Shown: piece by piece, positions 22,046 to 33,660 of the stretch | Position numbering within the stretch: position 1 is the stretch's first letter | Layout of the letters: the number at the start of each line of letters is the position of its first letter | From: Tiliqua scincoides | Lineage: Eukaryota > Chordata > Lepidosauria > Squamata > Scincidae | Reading direction: 5' to 3' | Assembly: GCF_035046505.1 (NCBI RefSeq) | Contig: NC_089822.1 | Coordinates: 264,007,024 to 264,071,023 of the forward strand | Length of the DNA: 64,000 nt | Notes under the pieces: model-generated | Database searches by the model: none | Told to the model about the DNA's origin: nothing | Seen by the model: only the letters and a program-made list of their open reading frames with translations | Made by a program: the position numbers and the translations under genes

Positions 22046-22350
22046 GTTTGGGGGACCCCAAAGCAGGGACTCTTGAGACGGGAATAAGGTGCTGCTCACA
22101 AAAATGGACCCATTTCCCACTGTGATCCTTTAGGAGAGGTCTGAGACTGTAGTAGCCAGGAGCCCATCTGTTTATAAACTTGCTTAGGAAATGAGAATGT
22201 GTGAATGCCTTTCCTGGGACAATGTCCCATTCAGAACCATCACTCCTGAGTGTCAGCGTCAGCGCCTTAAAGGGTTAATCGGAACAAGTGCAGCCTTTCC
22301 TAGAGAGGAGCGGATACTGTGGGAGAAGGGTGGGATGTAAACAGTGGAAG

Positions 22351-22400
22351 TCACTTCCTGCCCCTCCTGCTGTGGGAAAGTGGCCTTTGAAATTCCCAGA
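22351..22400 (+). promoter_or_regulatory. Conserved SCAN-ZNF promoter block, gene C
   Basis: TCACTTCCTGCCCCT, then GTGGGAAAGTGGCC, TTTGAAATTCCCAGA. Matches the blocks of genes B and E in order and spacing; lies 1.5 kb upstream of the gene C SCAN exon. Candidate ETS site and CHR-like TTTGAA. No TATA box. Confidence 0.5.
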
Positions 22401-22860
22401 CTGTGGCTGCAGGCTTTTCCTGGCTTCTGGGAGGGCATCAGGTGGGTTGAGGGCATCAGGAGGGCATCAGGGGGGCATTTTTGGGGGGGGGCACAGTGGA
22501 GAAAGGGTGGTGTCAATGGGTGGGACAGGCAAGGCGGGGGGGGGGTCCTGTCCAGGCACAGACCCAGACTGTCAACTTTTTAACTGGCCTAGCGCCTGTC
22601 ATTGAGAGCAAGCTGATCTATAGATGGAGAAGGTGCTGTCTTCATGTATACTCTGATGAGATCCAAATAGGTTGTGACTATCTAGGAAAGAGACCTGGGG
22701 GCTGGAGCTTGATGGAGCACTGATTTTCTATGCAGAAATTCCCAACATCTCTTTCCCAGGGGTGTGAAGGACTTTCTGAGATGGTGGGAGGGCTGGTCAA
22801 CACAGGTAATAGCACCTTAGACACACTGATGGTCTCACAAGGCAGCTAACTACCTTGGAG
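22401..22860. other. Gene C first-intron candidate region
   Basis: GC- and G-rich (GGGGGG runs at about 22484-22545), with GGGCATCAGG repeated three to four times at about 22430-22475. No coding exon recognised. Confidence 0.35.
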
Positions 22861-22861
22861 T

Positions 22862-23245
22862 CGATATCGGGAGCTCAAGGAAAGCTCAGATTGGTACGTG
22901 GCAGCCGCGGAGAAGGCAAATTCCATGCTAGAGATTATTGGGAATGGGTTGAAAATAAAACAGCCAGCTTTGCAGTGTCTCTGTGCAAATCTGTCCAGCT
23001 GCATCTCAGAGAATCATAGAATTCGAAGGCACCCACGAGGTCATCTAGTCCAGCTCCCTGCCTGCAGCAAGCAATCCTCCTAGAGCATCTCCAGCAGGTG
23101 CAGTTCTAGTTGACCAATTCCAGAAACGATTCCATAGCTGTAAAAATGTGCCAGGAAGGATGACTACAATGATCGGAAGCACCTTCCTAAAGAGGAAAGG
23201 CTAAAGCATTTGGAGTTTTTTTTCATTTAGGGAAAAGACTGCAAA
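22862..23245 (+). mobile_element. Old CR1 fragment split by another CR1 end
   Basis: Plus-strand coding remnants (E-K-A-N-S-M-L-E-I-I near 22905-22945; L-P-K-E-E-R-L-K-H-L near 23185-23215) surround a minus-strand classic CR1 3' end at about 23008-23112 (AGAATCATAGAATTCGAAGG). One LINE has inserted into another. Confidence 0.65.
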
Positions 23246-23392
23246 AGGGGTGGGTGTTATAGAGTTAATACAACAAATGAGTGGTGTGGGGAAGGGGGCA
23301 AAACAGTGCTTTCTCCCACCCCATAACATCAGAACTCATCAGCAGTAGCCTGAGAACAGCCAAAAGGAAAACCTGTTTCATAAGATTGATAG

Positions 23393-23474
23393 TTAAACTG
23401 ATTTTTGCCTGGCCCACAGGTGTACACATTTGATCCCTGCTGCGTATATGCAACGTTGGGCGGAAATGGCTTAA
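23393..23474. mobile_element. TTAA-flanked MITE, copy 3
   Basis: 74 bp core between perfect TTAA repeats (23393-23396 and 23471-23474); orientation opposite to copies 1 and 2. Lies 360 bp upstream of the gene C SCAN exon. Confidence 0.75.
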
Positions 23475-23837
23475 CGTGTGGTTCACAAGATGGTATCAAG
23501 GTGTGGTAACAGCTGCAAGCTCACATCCCTGTTTAAAAGGTTGAGGCTAACTCATGGGGGGGGGAAGGGACAACAACTGGTGGTTCATTGAAGCCAACCT
23601 GTGAATATTGGGTGCTGTGAAGCAAAAAGATAGGAAGGGCTGTGGCCTTGATGCCTGCTTGTTAACCTCCCAGAGGCATTTCATTAGCCCCTGTGGGCAA
23701 AAGGAAGCTGACAGATTCTTTGATCCGATGCATCAGGGCACTAATTATATTCTAATGGGGTGCAGTCCTTAGGCACTGGAGGTTTGGTTTCCTTGGTCTC
23801 TAGGCTGATCGTGGCTGCTGGCCTCTCTTTTTTTCAG

Positions 23838-24738
23838 GGAGAAGTCCTGCCTGCTCTTGAGAAATCTCGGTCTCCTCTTGCGCGCCATCTCCCTCTCTTT
23901 GGGGTCTTGGCATTGGCAGCACTGCTAGGCCTGGCTGAGAGTATCGGTTCGGGCCCTCTTTGCTCCAAGATAGAAAATGGCTGCAGAGCACAAGGATGAA
24001 TTGCCCCCAGGTGTCTTACAGCAGAAGGGGCTGAAAACCCCTGCAGGAGCAGAGGCGGGAAAGGGGGAAGGAAGAGGCCAACATGCAGAGAGAATCCGGG
24101 ACTTCTGGGAAAGAGCCATACCTGAGGAAGTGACCCGGGAACAGCGCAAGGGCCTGCAACAGAGGTGGGAATCCCAGTTGCAAGAGTTCCTGAAGGTGCT
24201 GGAGACTCCCCACTCAGAAGGGGGCAGCCCTCAGTCTTTGAGGTCCCTGCCAAGGAACAGTACTCGGGCTTTCCTCAACCCCTCTGAGGGGACTGCTGAC
24301 ATGGGCCAGCGGCCGAGAGGTGAGAGAGGTCCCCAACACCTGCCCAGCCTTGTTGGTGAAGCCCTCCAGGTCAACAAAAACTTGTTAGCCAAAGACAAGA
24401 CAGATGGTTGGAAAGCGAAGGGGGAGATCCTGGGCAAGGAGGCCATCAGCTTGCATGGGGAATGTCGGCTGTTCAGGCAGTTCGGCTACCAAGAGGCCGA
24501 AGGACCCCGAGAGGCCTGCAGGCACCTCCGGAGGCTCTGCCATCAGTGGCTGAAGCCAGAGAGGCACACCAAGGAGCAGATCCTGGAGCTGGTGATCTTG
24601 GAGCAGTTCCTGGCCATCCTGCCCCAGGAGCTGCAGGGCTGGGTCAGGGAATGCAGCCCCCAGACCTGCGCTCAGGCAGTAATCCTGGCTGAAGATTTCC
24701 TGCAGAGGCAGCAAGAGAACGAGACGCAAGAAGAGCAA
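23838..24738 (+). CDS. Gene C: SCAN exon of a SCAN C2H2 zinc-finger protein
   Basis: Acceptor CTCTCTTTTTTTCAG ends at 23837; translation starts at ATG 23977 (A at -3, G at +4). The 254 residues include a conserved F-W-E-R ... [10 protein letters not shown] block at about 43-75, also present in gene B, and a full SCAN domain at about 162-243 ([35 protein letters not shown]). The V-K-x-E motif that precedes SCAN in B, D and E reads A-K-G-E here, so the first residue of the SUMO-type consensus is lost. Donor GTAAGG at 24739, phase 0. With 26931-27042 and 28552-29201 the protein is 507 residues. Role: nuclear DNA-binding regulator that can dimerise through SCAN. Confidence 0.92.
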
Positions 24739-24839
24739 GTAAGGAACGCTGGCAGTGCCTGGATGGGTTGGGGTGAAGGCGGGGACTTGGATACAGGCAG
24801 ATGCCCCCTTCTTTCAGCATTTTAACTGATGGTGTGTTC

Positions 24840-25624
24840 TGCCAAATCCCAATCCAAGCTCTGCCTGGAGAATTATGCCCACTTTTAGCAAATTAGCACC
24901 CCTTTTTTCCTCAAAAGTGACCCTGGTTCTGCCCTGCAGTCCTGCTGGTCCCCACCTCCAGGGTAGCTCACTGGTTCAACCTGCAGAGGTCCTCTCTCCT
25001 GCCAGCAGCCTCCCGCCACTACAGCAGCCCATGGGTCCTCAGCAGGTCTTGGGCACAGCAGCCACACACCAAACTCCAGTGTCTCCAGCAGTCTGTTTGA
25101 GTAGTCCCTTAGTCAGTCCGTTAGTCAATTAGCCAGAAGGTCAGTCCACAAGGCAGAGTATCCAAGTCCAAGTCCAAAGTCAATAAGCTGAGTCACAGCC
25201 CAAGGTCAGATTCCAGGTAAGTCAGTCAGAGTATCCAAGTCCAAAGTCAATAAACCAAGTCAGTCTCCTCTCCAACCTACACTCCTTCTACAACCCACCA
25301 ACCCTTCCTGCCTCAGGTGCTCCTTATATCCCTGAGGGCCCTATTGCCTTCAAGTGGCTGCAGCTGTGCAGCACACTCTGCTGGATGCCCAGGCCTTACC
25401 CTTAAAGGGGCCACTGCTGACACCACATTTACCTCCTTGCCAGATCTTCCACGATTCCAATACATGGTGTCATCACTCAGCCTGGCAGATTCAATCCTTG
25501 GCAGCTCCACTTAAGAAGAACCTCGGGCAGCAGCATAAGGAAAGACCTTGGCTATCCACAGCCCAAGTAGACAATTTTGGCTACTGGGCTGGATCAAGAT
25601 CTCTTGGTGCCTGAGTGTGAAATG
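24840..25624. other. Gene C intron 1, unassigned part
   Basis: Holds an imperfect duplication (AGAGTATCCAAGTCCAAGTC near 25156 and AGAGTATCCAAGTCCAAAGT near 25227) and a minus-strand TATA-like ATATAAGGAGC near 25325. An LTR fossil is conceivable but not supported enough to call. Confidence 0.3.
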
Positions 25625-25860
25625 CTGCCTCCTTTCTTGGTGATGCACCAGCCTCTCCTGCCACTCTCTGGACTGGGAAAGGAGACTGAAGAGGCAGCAT
25701 AGTGGAGAGAAGAGAGGCAGGCTAGAACATCAGGAGCAGAAGAGAAAGTGTGGAGGAGAGGAAATGCTGTAGCCTACCTCTCTCCTCCACGATTCTTCTG
25801 CTCTGATCCCCTCATCCTCTTCCAATCCCAATCTGAGGCTCTGCCAGATTTAATATGTTT
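25625..25860. repeat. Unnamed interspersed repeat (GGAAGTGTGGAGGAGAGG type)
   Basis: Contains GAAAGTGTGGAGGAGAGGAA and its inverted counterpart CTCTCTCCTCCACGATTCTT, so the two halves can pair. Relatives listed at 9375. Confidence 0.5.
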
Positions 25861-26104
25861 ATGTTTCCATTTTTATCCTGACTTTCACAGGTTGCCCTAA
25901 TGTGACTGACAAAGTTTAAAAACATTTTTTTAAAATGTGCAGTCAAATTGGATTTGAAATAGTAATTAAATCAGTAGAAAAAGAAAATGCTTTAGCGGCG
26001 CCCCACAGCCCAAGAGCTTAGTAGGACAGGTGGTCTTAAGTGGGGGTGAGGGGTTTTTGAACACCTGAGGCAGGGACTTGCACACCTGGTGGGCTGTCAC
26101 AGAG

Positions 26105-26432
26105 AAGACTCTGTCCTGGGTGCATGTCTAATTAACTTGTGGAACCCCTTGCCACAGGATGTGTGATGGCACCTGAAAGTATGCCTTTCAAAGGGGATTG
26201 GACAGACTTATGGAAGAAAAGGCCATAACAGGTTACAAGCCATGATGGGTATGTGCAAACTCCTGATTTTAGGACTAGGCTACCTCAGACTGCCAGATGC
26301 AAGGGAGGGCACCAGGATGCAGGTCTCTTGTGGGCTCCCTGAGGCATCTGGTGGACCACTTGTGAGATACAGGAGACTGGACTAGATGGGCCTTTGGCCT
26401 GATCCAACAGGGCTTTTCTTATGTTTTTATGG
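26105..26432 (+). mobile_element. CR1 LINE 3' end
   Basis: From GGAACCCCTTGCCACAGGAT to CTTTTCTTATGTTTTTATG, within gene C intron 1. Confidence 0.8.
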
Positions 26433-26930
26433 TGGTTCTCAAGGTGGAGAGCTTCAGGGAGGGCTTTTCAACAAGCTGCCTCACTCCTGCCTCCTTCAAA
26501 ACAGGGAGCCCGCCTGGAGGGATGAATCACAGCCTCTGCCACCCACTGAGCTATTTCTCCTCTGACAGCTTTTATCAGCCATGATGGACAAGATTTAAGA
26601 TCTTGCACTGGTAGACAACCTTACACTTCCACAACCTACACAACCTTACAATCTTGTTCACAGCCTTGGTGTTCACGTGCTGAAAAGTAGCCAGTCGAGT
26701 AGATCTCACCTGTGATTGGAGCACATCTCCTGGCACTGCAAATAATCTGGAGAGCGAGTTGGCCTGATTGCAAACGGTTATGTTGGCAAAGGGCTGAGCA
26801 AACAGGTCTCAGCTGATTTGAGGGGTTGGGGGGGGGAGCTGGTAGGTCTCTAGGCGGGGAGGCTCCACCCAGCCATCTCTGCTGCTCAAAGTGTCTGTTG
26901 TCCCAAACAAGGTTCTTTGTGCTGTTGTAG

Positions 26931-27042
26931 GCGATGGCACCACTTGAAGAAGAGCAAGCAGAGAAGGTTCCACATGATACCTGGCGAAGGCCCCTCTTTG
27001 ATGAGATCAAACATGAGGGTAGCAGAGATGCCTCCTCATTGG
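26931..27042 (+). CDS. Gene C: linker exon
   Basis: 112 nt; acceptor TTTGTGCTGTTGTAG ends at 26930, donor GTAAGG starts at 27043. Phase 0 in, phase 1 out. It reads A-M-A-P-L-E-E-E-Q-A-E-K-V and later D-E-I-K-H-E-G ending S-S-L-G. The opening V-L-x-P of the other genes has become A-M-A-P, but I-K-x-E and the ending are kept. Confidence 0.85.
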
Positions 27043-28164
27043 GTAAGGATTTCCATGTGGCAAAGTTGCTTGGTGCTCCAAAATTCCAGTGATGAGTGGG
27101 GTGGCAGCTTAGGTTCCTGGACTGTCTTTCTCCTCTGCAGAGCCTTTGTGAGGGAACTCCTAGCCCCCTATGGAGTCTCAATTAGTAAGCCCTTAAAACC
27201 TGTGTGATGGCTGATGGAGTACTTGTCATGTACCTTCAGAAGTCCATCAGTCAGAGATTTCCCCAGCCCTCCGAATGCCTTCTAAGGACTTAAAAACATA
27301 ACTTCCAGTTTCCTCTGTGAAGTTTTTCAGACCTCCAATGGGCTTACAAGGCCTTCAGAGAGTCAGGGAGGCTGTGAATGGCCTCCCCGGCCTCCAGAAG
27401 GGATGGAGGGGGTGGCAGCCCAGCCGGTGGGGGTGTGTGTGTGGCAGCTTGCGGTCTTGGCCTCAAGCGGTACCAGGGCTAGGATTGCCAATGGACTTCT
27501 GGGAGTCCACCCATAGTGGAGGCTGCCCGTGATGTCTCTGCTTGACTCACTGATCTTGCCTCCTTTCACTCAGCCTCTGCTGGGGAAGATGATTCTGCTG
27601 TGCAAAGGGGGAGCTCTGTTGCTTTCATGCCCTGCTCATGCATGTCCTGGAGGTTGACCTGTGGTGGACACAGGACACCTGGCTATATGGACCTTTAATG
27701 TGATCCAGCTGGAGTTACAGTATGTTGTTGGCTCTAGTCACTAAATGGAACTTCCATGTGCAGGGGCGATGTCCCCTTAAATGCCAATTATGGGTGTGGG
27801 CAGTTTCCACCATGTCCTCCCTTTGGACTTCTTCCCAGTATCCCACTAACCACTGTTGAAAACTGGATGCTGGGCTTGGAAGCTTCACAGTCTGATCCAG
27901 CCAGACGCTTCTTTTGCTTTTTTCATCCCTGCTCGTAAATCCTCTGTTACTATTTGTTTTCATTTGGTTTTCAGTTTGATGGCCTGTGACTATTTCAGGG
28001 TGGTACCTTGCTTTGTTCTTTCCTTCCTGGCAGATTGGAAGACCTAGTTCTTCTTGAGGAGATGAACATGCACCTGACCTTTACCACTTCAGACTGCAGA
28101 TCGTATGACTGAATGCTTCCCCTAATTAAAAAAAAGGAAGATACAGATACTGATATCCCTGCAC
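27043..28164 (+). other. Gene C intron 2, unassigned
   Basis: No repeat or exon recognised; the sequence carries no family signature that I know. Confidence 0.4.
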
Positions 28165-28435
28165 CTAGAAAACTAGCATGTTAGGAAGAAGGTTGGATTG
28201 CACTAAGTCCCCAATGTACATACCAATACAGAGGTCTATGAGGAAGTCAGAAGTCTTGTGCCTGTACAAGAGCATTGACACAGCTGTCCATAACTGGGAG
28301 TCCCTATCTTGGGGGCTAAGGTTATCACCTTTTTCCCTGACATGTTCAATGTCTATGTGCGTGGATTTTTTTTTAATATGGAGAAGCATTCTCTAATGAG
28401 TCCCCACCTGCAATCTGAAGTTGTACAGACGAGGT
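28165..28435. repeat. Unnamed dispersed repeat (AAAACTAGCATG / GGAGAAGCATTC type)
   Basis: Left part GAAAACTAGCATGTTAGGAA, right part ATGGAGAAGCATTCTCTAAT then CCCACCTGCAATCTGAAGTT. The same pair of motifs or one of them occurs at 30060, 36820, 56350 and 58430. Confidence 0.5.
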
Positions 28436-28551
28436 GTGTTGCTTTCCCCATGGAGAACTATGCCAAAGATTTGTGGTAGCATTCCATCCTTGGTAAATGT
28501 AATGGTTGGTGTTGGATTATAATTATTATTTTTAAAAAAATATTTCAACAG

Positions 28552-29201
28552 ATGACAAGAGGGCACACAGAAAGGAGAAGAGTCAGCCAGAAAACTCCAA
28601 GCAGCTGGAATCACGTTGGATGTGGTTGGAAAGAGGTGAAGAGAACATTTCCCAGTATCTTGATCAAGGGGAAACTTCCGAGAGCCTCTATGAGAACTGC
28701 CTAGAAAAGGGAGGGGGGAAATTCATTAATTCGCAGGGGACATACGAGGACTTGGACGAAAGCATAATGCAGCAGAGGATTCTCCCTGGTGAGAGAGACA
28801 ACGCGTGCCACGTGTGCGGGAAAGCCTTCCGCCGGCGGTCCAACCTTATCGCGCACGAGAGAACCCACTCAGGGGAGAGGTGGTACAACTGCTCCGATTG
28901 CGGAAAGAGCTTTGTCAGCCGAGCCGCCTTCCTCATCCACCAGAGGGTGCACACCGGGGAGAAGCCCTACAAGTGCTCTTACTGCGGGAAGGGCTTCAAC
29001 ACGGGCTCCAGCCTCACTCGGCACAAAAGGATCCACACCGGGGAGAAGCCCTACAAGTGCTTGGATTGTGGGAAGCGCTTCAACGACTACTCCAACTTCA
29101 TCGTGCATAAGAGGATCCACACAGGAGAGAAGCCGTACGAGTGCTCGGTCTGTGGGAAGCGGTTCAGCGACAACTCCAACTTTATCAAGCACCACCACTG
29201 A
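28552..29201 (+). CDS. Gene C: zinc-finger exon
   Basis: Acceptor ATATTTCAACAG ends at 28551, phase 1. Leader with K-F-I-N-S-Q-G-T-Y-E-D-L-D-E. Four complete C2H2 fingers and a fifth that ends F-I-K-H-H-H-stop, so its second zinc histidine is not at the usual spacing. Contact residues at -1, 3, 6: RNA, SAI, TSR, DNV, DNK. The exon is markedly GC-rich at third positions from about 28790 onward, unlike the fingers of gene A or B. The first linker is atypical (S-G-E-R-W-Y in place of T-G-E-K-P-Y). A distant AATAAA at 29655-29660 is a possible 3' end signal. Confidence 0.92.
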
Positions 29202-29685
29202 GAGGCAACGCGGGGGGGAGGGTGGCCGTTCTTCCTTCAGAAAGATAATATTAACAAAACTATCATAGGAGCACAGAAGCACTGAGAGTTGTGTGCCAGG
29301 GCAGAGAGAGGCTGTAGGGAGGCAAAAATGGTCAAAGAAAAGCAGGTTCTGGGCATTCTTGCAACCCACTCATTTTTTTCCTCCTAGGCCTCTTCCAACG
29401 AGGCAGTGACAAGTGGCAAGTAGGGCTGGCTCCATGTATGAGGGGCATCTCCAGGGAGTCCTTACCATTGCCTTGGTAGCACAGCAGAAGTAGAATCACG
29501 CTGTTCTAGGCCATGGGCTTGTAGCGCCCTCCATTTTCCTCCCACAATGCTTTCCAGTGTAATGTGGTGACCCCCCCCCTACAGTGTTGATCTGGGCGTG
29601 GTGCAGAAGGCTGGCTCAAACAGCATCCCTTCTGCTTCTGTTGCCACAGTGGTAAATAAATACCCCGTGCTCTAGCAAGGGACTA
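29202..29685 (+). other. 3' flank of gene C
   Basis: Probable 3' untranslated sequence. AATAAA at 29655-29660. No further gene. Confidence 0.35.
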
Positions 29686-29689
29686 TGAG

Positions 29690-29870
29690 GCCAATCCAGC
29701 CACCAGACAGGCCCAGTCCTTCCTGTGTGGAGAGCAGTGATGTGCCCATCGGCCCTAGGCTCAGTGCTGCAGCTCGTTCTGGTGAGTAGGGGGGCCCCAT
29801 GGGGTTGTGAGTGCCCCCCAAAACGTTTTGCATTAGGCCCGACAGCTCCCAAGGCTGGCCCTGCCTATAG
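29690..29870. repeat. hAT-like fragment ending GGCTGGCCCTG
   Basis: TTTGCATTAGGCCCGACAGC then CAAGGCTGGCCCTG resembles hAT termini of CAGGGCCGGC type. Left end not identified. Confidence 0.35.
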
Positions 29871-30104
29871 AGACCTGTTGAAAGGTTGACAGAAACCTCT
29901 CCCCTCTTGGTAGGAGGGCCTGCTTCATTTGAGAACCACTGACCAACTTACTGTACTTCTTTCGATGAAGGCATTCAGCTTTGGCTTAGTTTTCCGCTCA
30001 CAACATGGGTTTTTCATGCAGGGCTTGACAATGCTCCTCCATACAAACAAAACAAAACTCAGTGCCTGCACATTGAAAACTAGCATGACAGGGAGAACCT
30101 AAGA

Positions 30105-30430
30105 ACCTGTGTCGATACTTTCATCAAGCTGTCCACCAGTCCCCCAAGATTCCTCTCCTGTTCTGTCACAGACAGCTCAGAACCCATTAGCCGATACATG
30201 AAATTTGGATTTTTTTGCCCCAATGTACATGACCTTACACTTGCTTACATTGGAACGCACCTGCCAATTTGCTGCCCAATCTCCCAGTTTGGGGAGATCC
30301 TTCTTGGAGCTCCTCACAATCTCTTCTGGTCTTCAGCACTCAAAAAAGTTTGGTATTGTCCGCAAACCTAGCCACCTCGTTGCTTAACCCTGTCTCCAGG
30401 TCATTTATGAACAGGTTGAAAAACCTGAAG
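30105..30430 (-). mobile_element. CR1 LINE internal fragment
   Basis: Minus-strand match to the region between the reverse transcriptase core and the A-A-V-K-K-A-N motif (complement of 61500-61730). Both ends are lost. Confidence 0.75.
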
Positions 30431-30434
30431 ACAG

Positions 30435-31125
30435 GTTGAGAAGACTAAATTGTAATCCTGACATGCTAATGCTCTAATGTTCTTTTTCTTTGTATGGAAG
30501 AGTGTTTAAAATTTAAAAAAACAAAAAAAACCCTTCACCGTTCTGCACCGCCAACAGTGGAATTCTGCAAGCTGTTTAATGAAGTACAGATTTCCATACT
30601 TTGCATAATTTTGCTTTGGCCACAGAGAGAAGAGGCAAAGAGTCAGGCAGGACAATGAAGCCCCCTTCCCCAAACTACTGGGAATCCTGCTAGCCCCACT
30701 GACTTCATAGATTTCACCAGGCATTGCTCCTGTTCTTTAAAGCTCATTTTTGGGAGCATAAGGGCTAGAAACTTGTTTTTTTTTTTTTTTTTTTTTCAAA
30801 GCAAGATGAGATTTACAGGACTTCCCAACTGGCTGTCTTTTCTATGGAGAGCCCTGCTCCATATCCCTTGCCTGCTTCTTTGTTTCCTTAAGAAGCAGGT
30901 GGCTTATTGTGAACATGTTAATTTTTATTATTTTTATTTATTTTTTTATTTTATGTATTTATAATCTGTCTTTCGGAACCATGCTCCTACAAAGTGGCAT
31001 GAAGAACGAGGAGAAGATACTTTCAATGTCTCTGAACCAGCATGCCTGATGTCAGCAGACTTCCTCTTGGAATCACAGAGTTCAGGAAGCTGGTAGAAGG
31101 GGGAATTTAGATCTTCTTTTCCAGT
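30435..31125. other. Unassigned noncoding stretch
   Basis: Contains a poly-T tract of about 20 bases at 30777-30796 and AT-rich sequence at 30918-30962. No gene seen. Confidence 0.4.
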
Positions 31126-31128
31126 GGC

Positions 31129-31195
<67 letters not shown>
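31126..31195. repeat. (GATA)n microsatellite abutting a LINE tail
   Basis: About 17 GATA units directly next to the 3' end of the LINE copy that follows. Confidence 0.95.
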
Positions 31196-31196
<1 letters not shown>

Positions 31197-31601
31197 GGCA
31201 AGCTTCAGTCTCGAAAGACTCTGGTATGGCGCTCTGAATGGTGGTTCTGGAACAGCGTCTAGTGTGGCTGAAAAGGCCAATTCGGGAGTGACAATCCCTT
31301 CCACACTGGGAGCAAGTGCAGTCTATCCCTGGTCTGTCTCCCTGGCTATGGGCCTTCCTTCTTTGCCTCTTTGCCTCAGTCGGTTGGCCAAGTGTCTCTT
31401 CAAACTGGGAAAGGCCATGCTGCACAGCCTGCCTCCAAGTGGGCCGCTCAGAGGCCAGGGTTTCCCACTTGTGGAGGTCCACTCCTAAGGCCTTCAGATC
31501 CCTCTTGCAGATGTCCTTGTATTGCAGCTGTGGTCTACCTGTAGGGTGCTTTCCTTGCATGAGTTCTCCATAGAGGAGATCCTTTGGGATCCGGCCATCA
31601 G
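31196..31601 (-). mobile_element. LINE 3' end
   Basis: Minus-strand copy of the 494 family: tail, C-terminal finger (C-S-Q-C-G-R-D-C-H-S-R-I-G-L) and upstream 135 codons to the K-D-L-L-Y-G-E region. Confidence 0.85.
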
Positions 31602-32600
31602 CCCTTTTGAGTAATCAGAAACGTGGTGCCCTTATTACACCTAAATATACAGCAAGATTTGCTGCAGACCCAAATCTTCCCCACTTCCATCCCCAGTCAG
31701 CCACATTTCTCCTCTGTTGATTTCAGGCAATGGGAAGAAGAAGAGGGGTGCTCGGATTTGGAGAAGGAGGAAGGGAACTAGTGATACTTGTCAAGTTTGG
31801 GGCCCAAACACTGCCTGCTTCAGGTCAGGGGAACACCTCACAGAAACACAAATGGTTTGAATGTGGATTGGGATCCCAAGGAGATGAGGCACAGAGCTGC
31901 ATAGTGATATTTGCTCAGGATCTGTTTAATTATCTGTCCTTCAGACAAGACCAGTGTCCTGGTAGGGTTACCAACCGACCAGGCGAAAACCTAGCCTGCT
32001 TCTGTGCCTCATCCCACATGCCCTATCTCCTCTTCAAACTTGCATTTGAAAAGAAGGAGATAGAGCAAAGAAGCGGAGTAGAGGGGCTGTCATTCTTCTG
32101 TCCTCCTCTTCCAAATCCAAGCAAGGTGAAGCTGGTGAGCTGATGGAGTAAATGCTTACATGTAATATGTAAGTGCCCTGAAAATGTTAACACCTTGTCA
32201 GCATGCCAGGAGATTAAAAAGGTTGAAAATTGCAGCTCTGTAGAGTAGAGGACCATGCTTGGGGAGGTGCTTCCTCCACTGCTCCATATGTTTGAGGACA
32301 TTGGGGGGGGGGTTTCTTCATGGTGGGGAGGAAGGGAAAAAGGCGGAGAAGCAGAAAAAACAGACAACCTTCAAGTGCACTGGAAAAATCTTTATTGGTC
32401 CAACCCATTTTGAAAGAGCCTCTGTTGGGGCGCTGCAAATTGCACAAAAGTATGAAACCATATGGTGATGATGATGATGATGATGATAGTGAGACACATT
32501 TAGACCTACCCAGTTGTAAAGAAAAACTCACAGTGGGTTACAAGATGACCAACAATAATTCCAATGCAACACTCAACCCAGAGCAGCCTACAATCCATCA
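31602..32600. other. Unassigned noncoding stretch
   Basis: Includes a G run at 32303-32312 and a (GAT)n tract at 32464-32487. A piece at about 31965-32050 (GGTTACCAACCGACCAGG) may be a scrap of the GGTTGCCAAC repeat family. No gene. Confidence 0.35.
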
Positions 32601-32607
32601 TTTAGGG

Positions 32608-32700
32608 CAGTGTTTCTCAAACCATGGGCCGGGACCCACTAGGTGGGTCACGAGCCAATTTCAGGCGGGTGCCCATTCCAATATGTTATTTTTAACACGA
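32608..32700. mobile_element. hAT-type element, left end only
   Basis: CAGTGTTTCTCAAACCATGG followed by GACCCACTAGGTGGGTC, as in the complete element at 57344. The right end is absent. Confidence 0.6.
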
Positions 32701-33660
32701 GTAGCACTATAGAGTTTTGCATGGGACTGTCCTCTCCCTGTCAAGGAGGCTGGGAGGACAACTGCTGAGCTGGAGGTAAAGGAGCAGAGAACTAGGATCG
32801 GAGAACTAGGAGGCACACAGAGCAGGGGGCAGGTAACCACCCCATGAGCGGCTATGGCAGCGTCCCCCAAATTTCTGGTGCTAAAGAGACGCTTATTTTC
32901 AGATTGAATATTGGTGGCCACCCCCCCCCCCCAGTGTAAGAATAACTTGCCCTCGGACAATCTTCAGGAGAACTTTTGGCCCAGTGGATGTTTCTTTAGG
33001 TATCTAACGCTCAACTAACCAGGCTCCATTTGGTTCACGAAGCGGTTACGGCACCCCATTACAATTGGATCAGCACCTCATTCTGCAAGGAAGGCACCAG
33101 GAGGCAAACTCTCAACTATGACTTTGGAAGAACCAAATATGTATGTGGCATTTTGTTGCCCACTTGAACCCTTTGTAGATGCAGCCAACAGTTTACATGC
33201 CTAACGGGCAAAAACAAATTTGATTTTAATCGTTCGTGCGCGGAGCCAAGCACCTCGACATTCTTCCACAAGTTACGTACTTAACAAGAAATTCCTCTGT
33301 TTACTGCTTTATAGCTTGATATGTTATTTTTCTCACTCAGATATCAAGTGAGAACAAAATCTTTTTGTTTTGTTTATTGGCTGAGATTGTTAACTAACAA
33401 GCAATATTCAATCGGGTTTTCTGTTTTGACCCTAAAACTTAAGGTCATGTTTGACCCAGCAATAAAGAAACAGAGTCAGACAAAATGTATTCTGTATACT
33501 CTGATATCAAGAGAGCAAAGGATTCTGGGAGGGGCGCCAACCCCCTTTAAGTTTTCCTTTATCATAACAGACTAATAAGCGTTTCACCTATGTGTTAAAT
33601 TCAGCAAATCCATGCAATTTGTAGAGGTTTGCCTTTGTAGAGGTTTTCTGTCCACGCTTG
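32701..33660. other. Unassigned noncoding stretch
   Basis: C10 run at 32922-32932. Nothing else recognised. Confidence 0.35.

Noticed and set aside
25100-25430. LTR fossil
   Set aside because: Only a TATA-like string and an internal duplication; termini and target duplication were not found.
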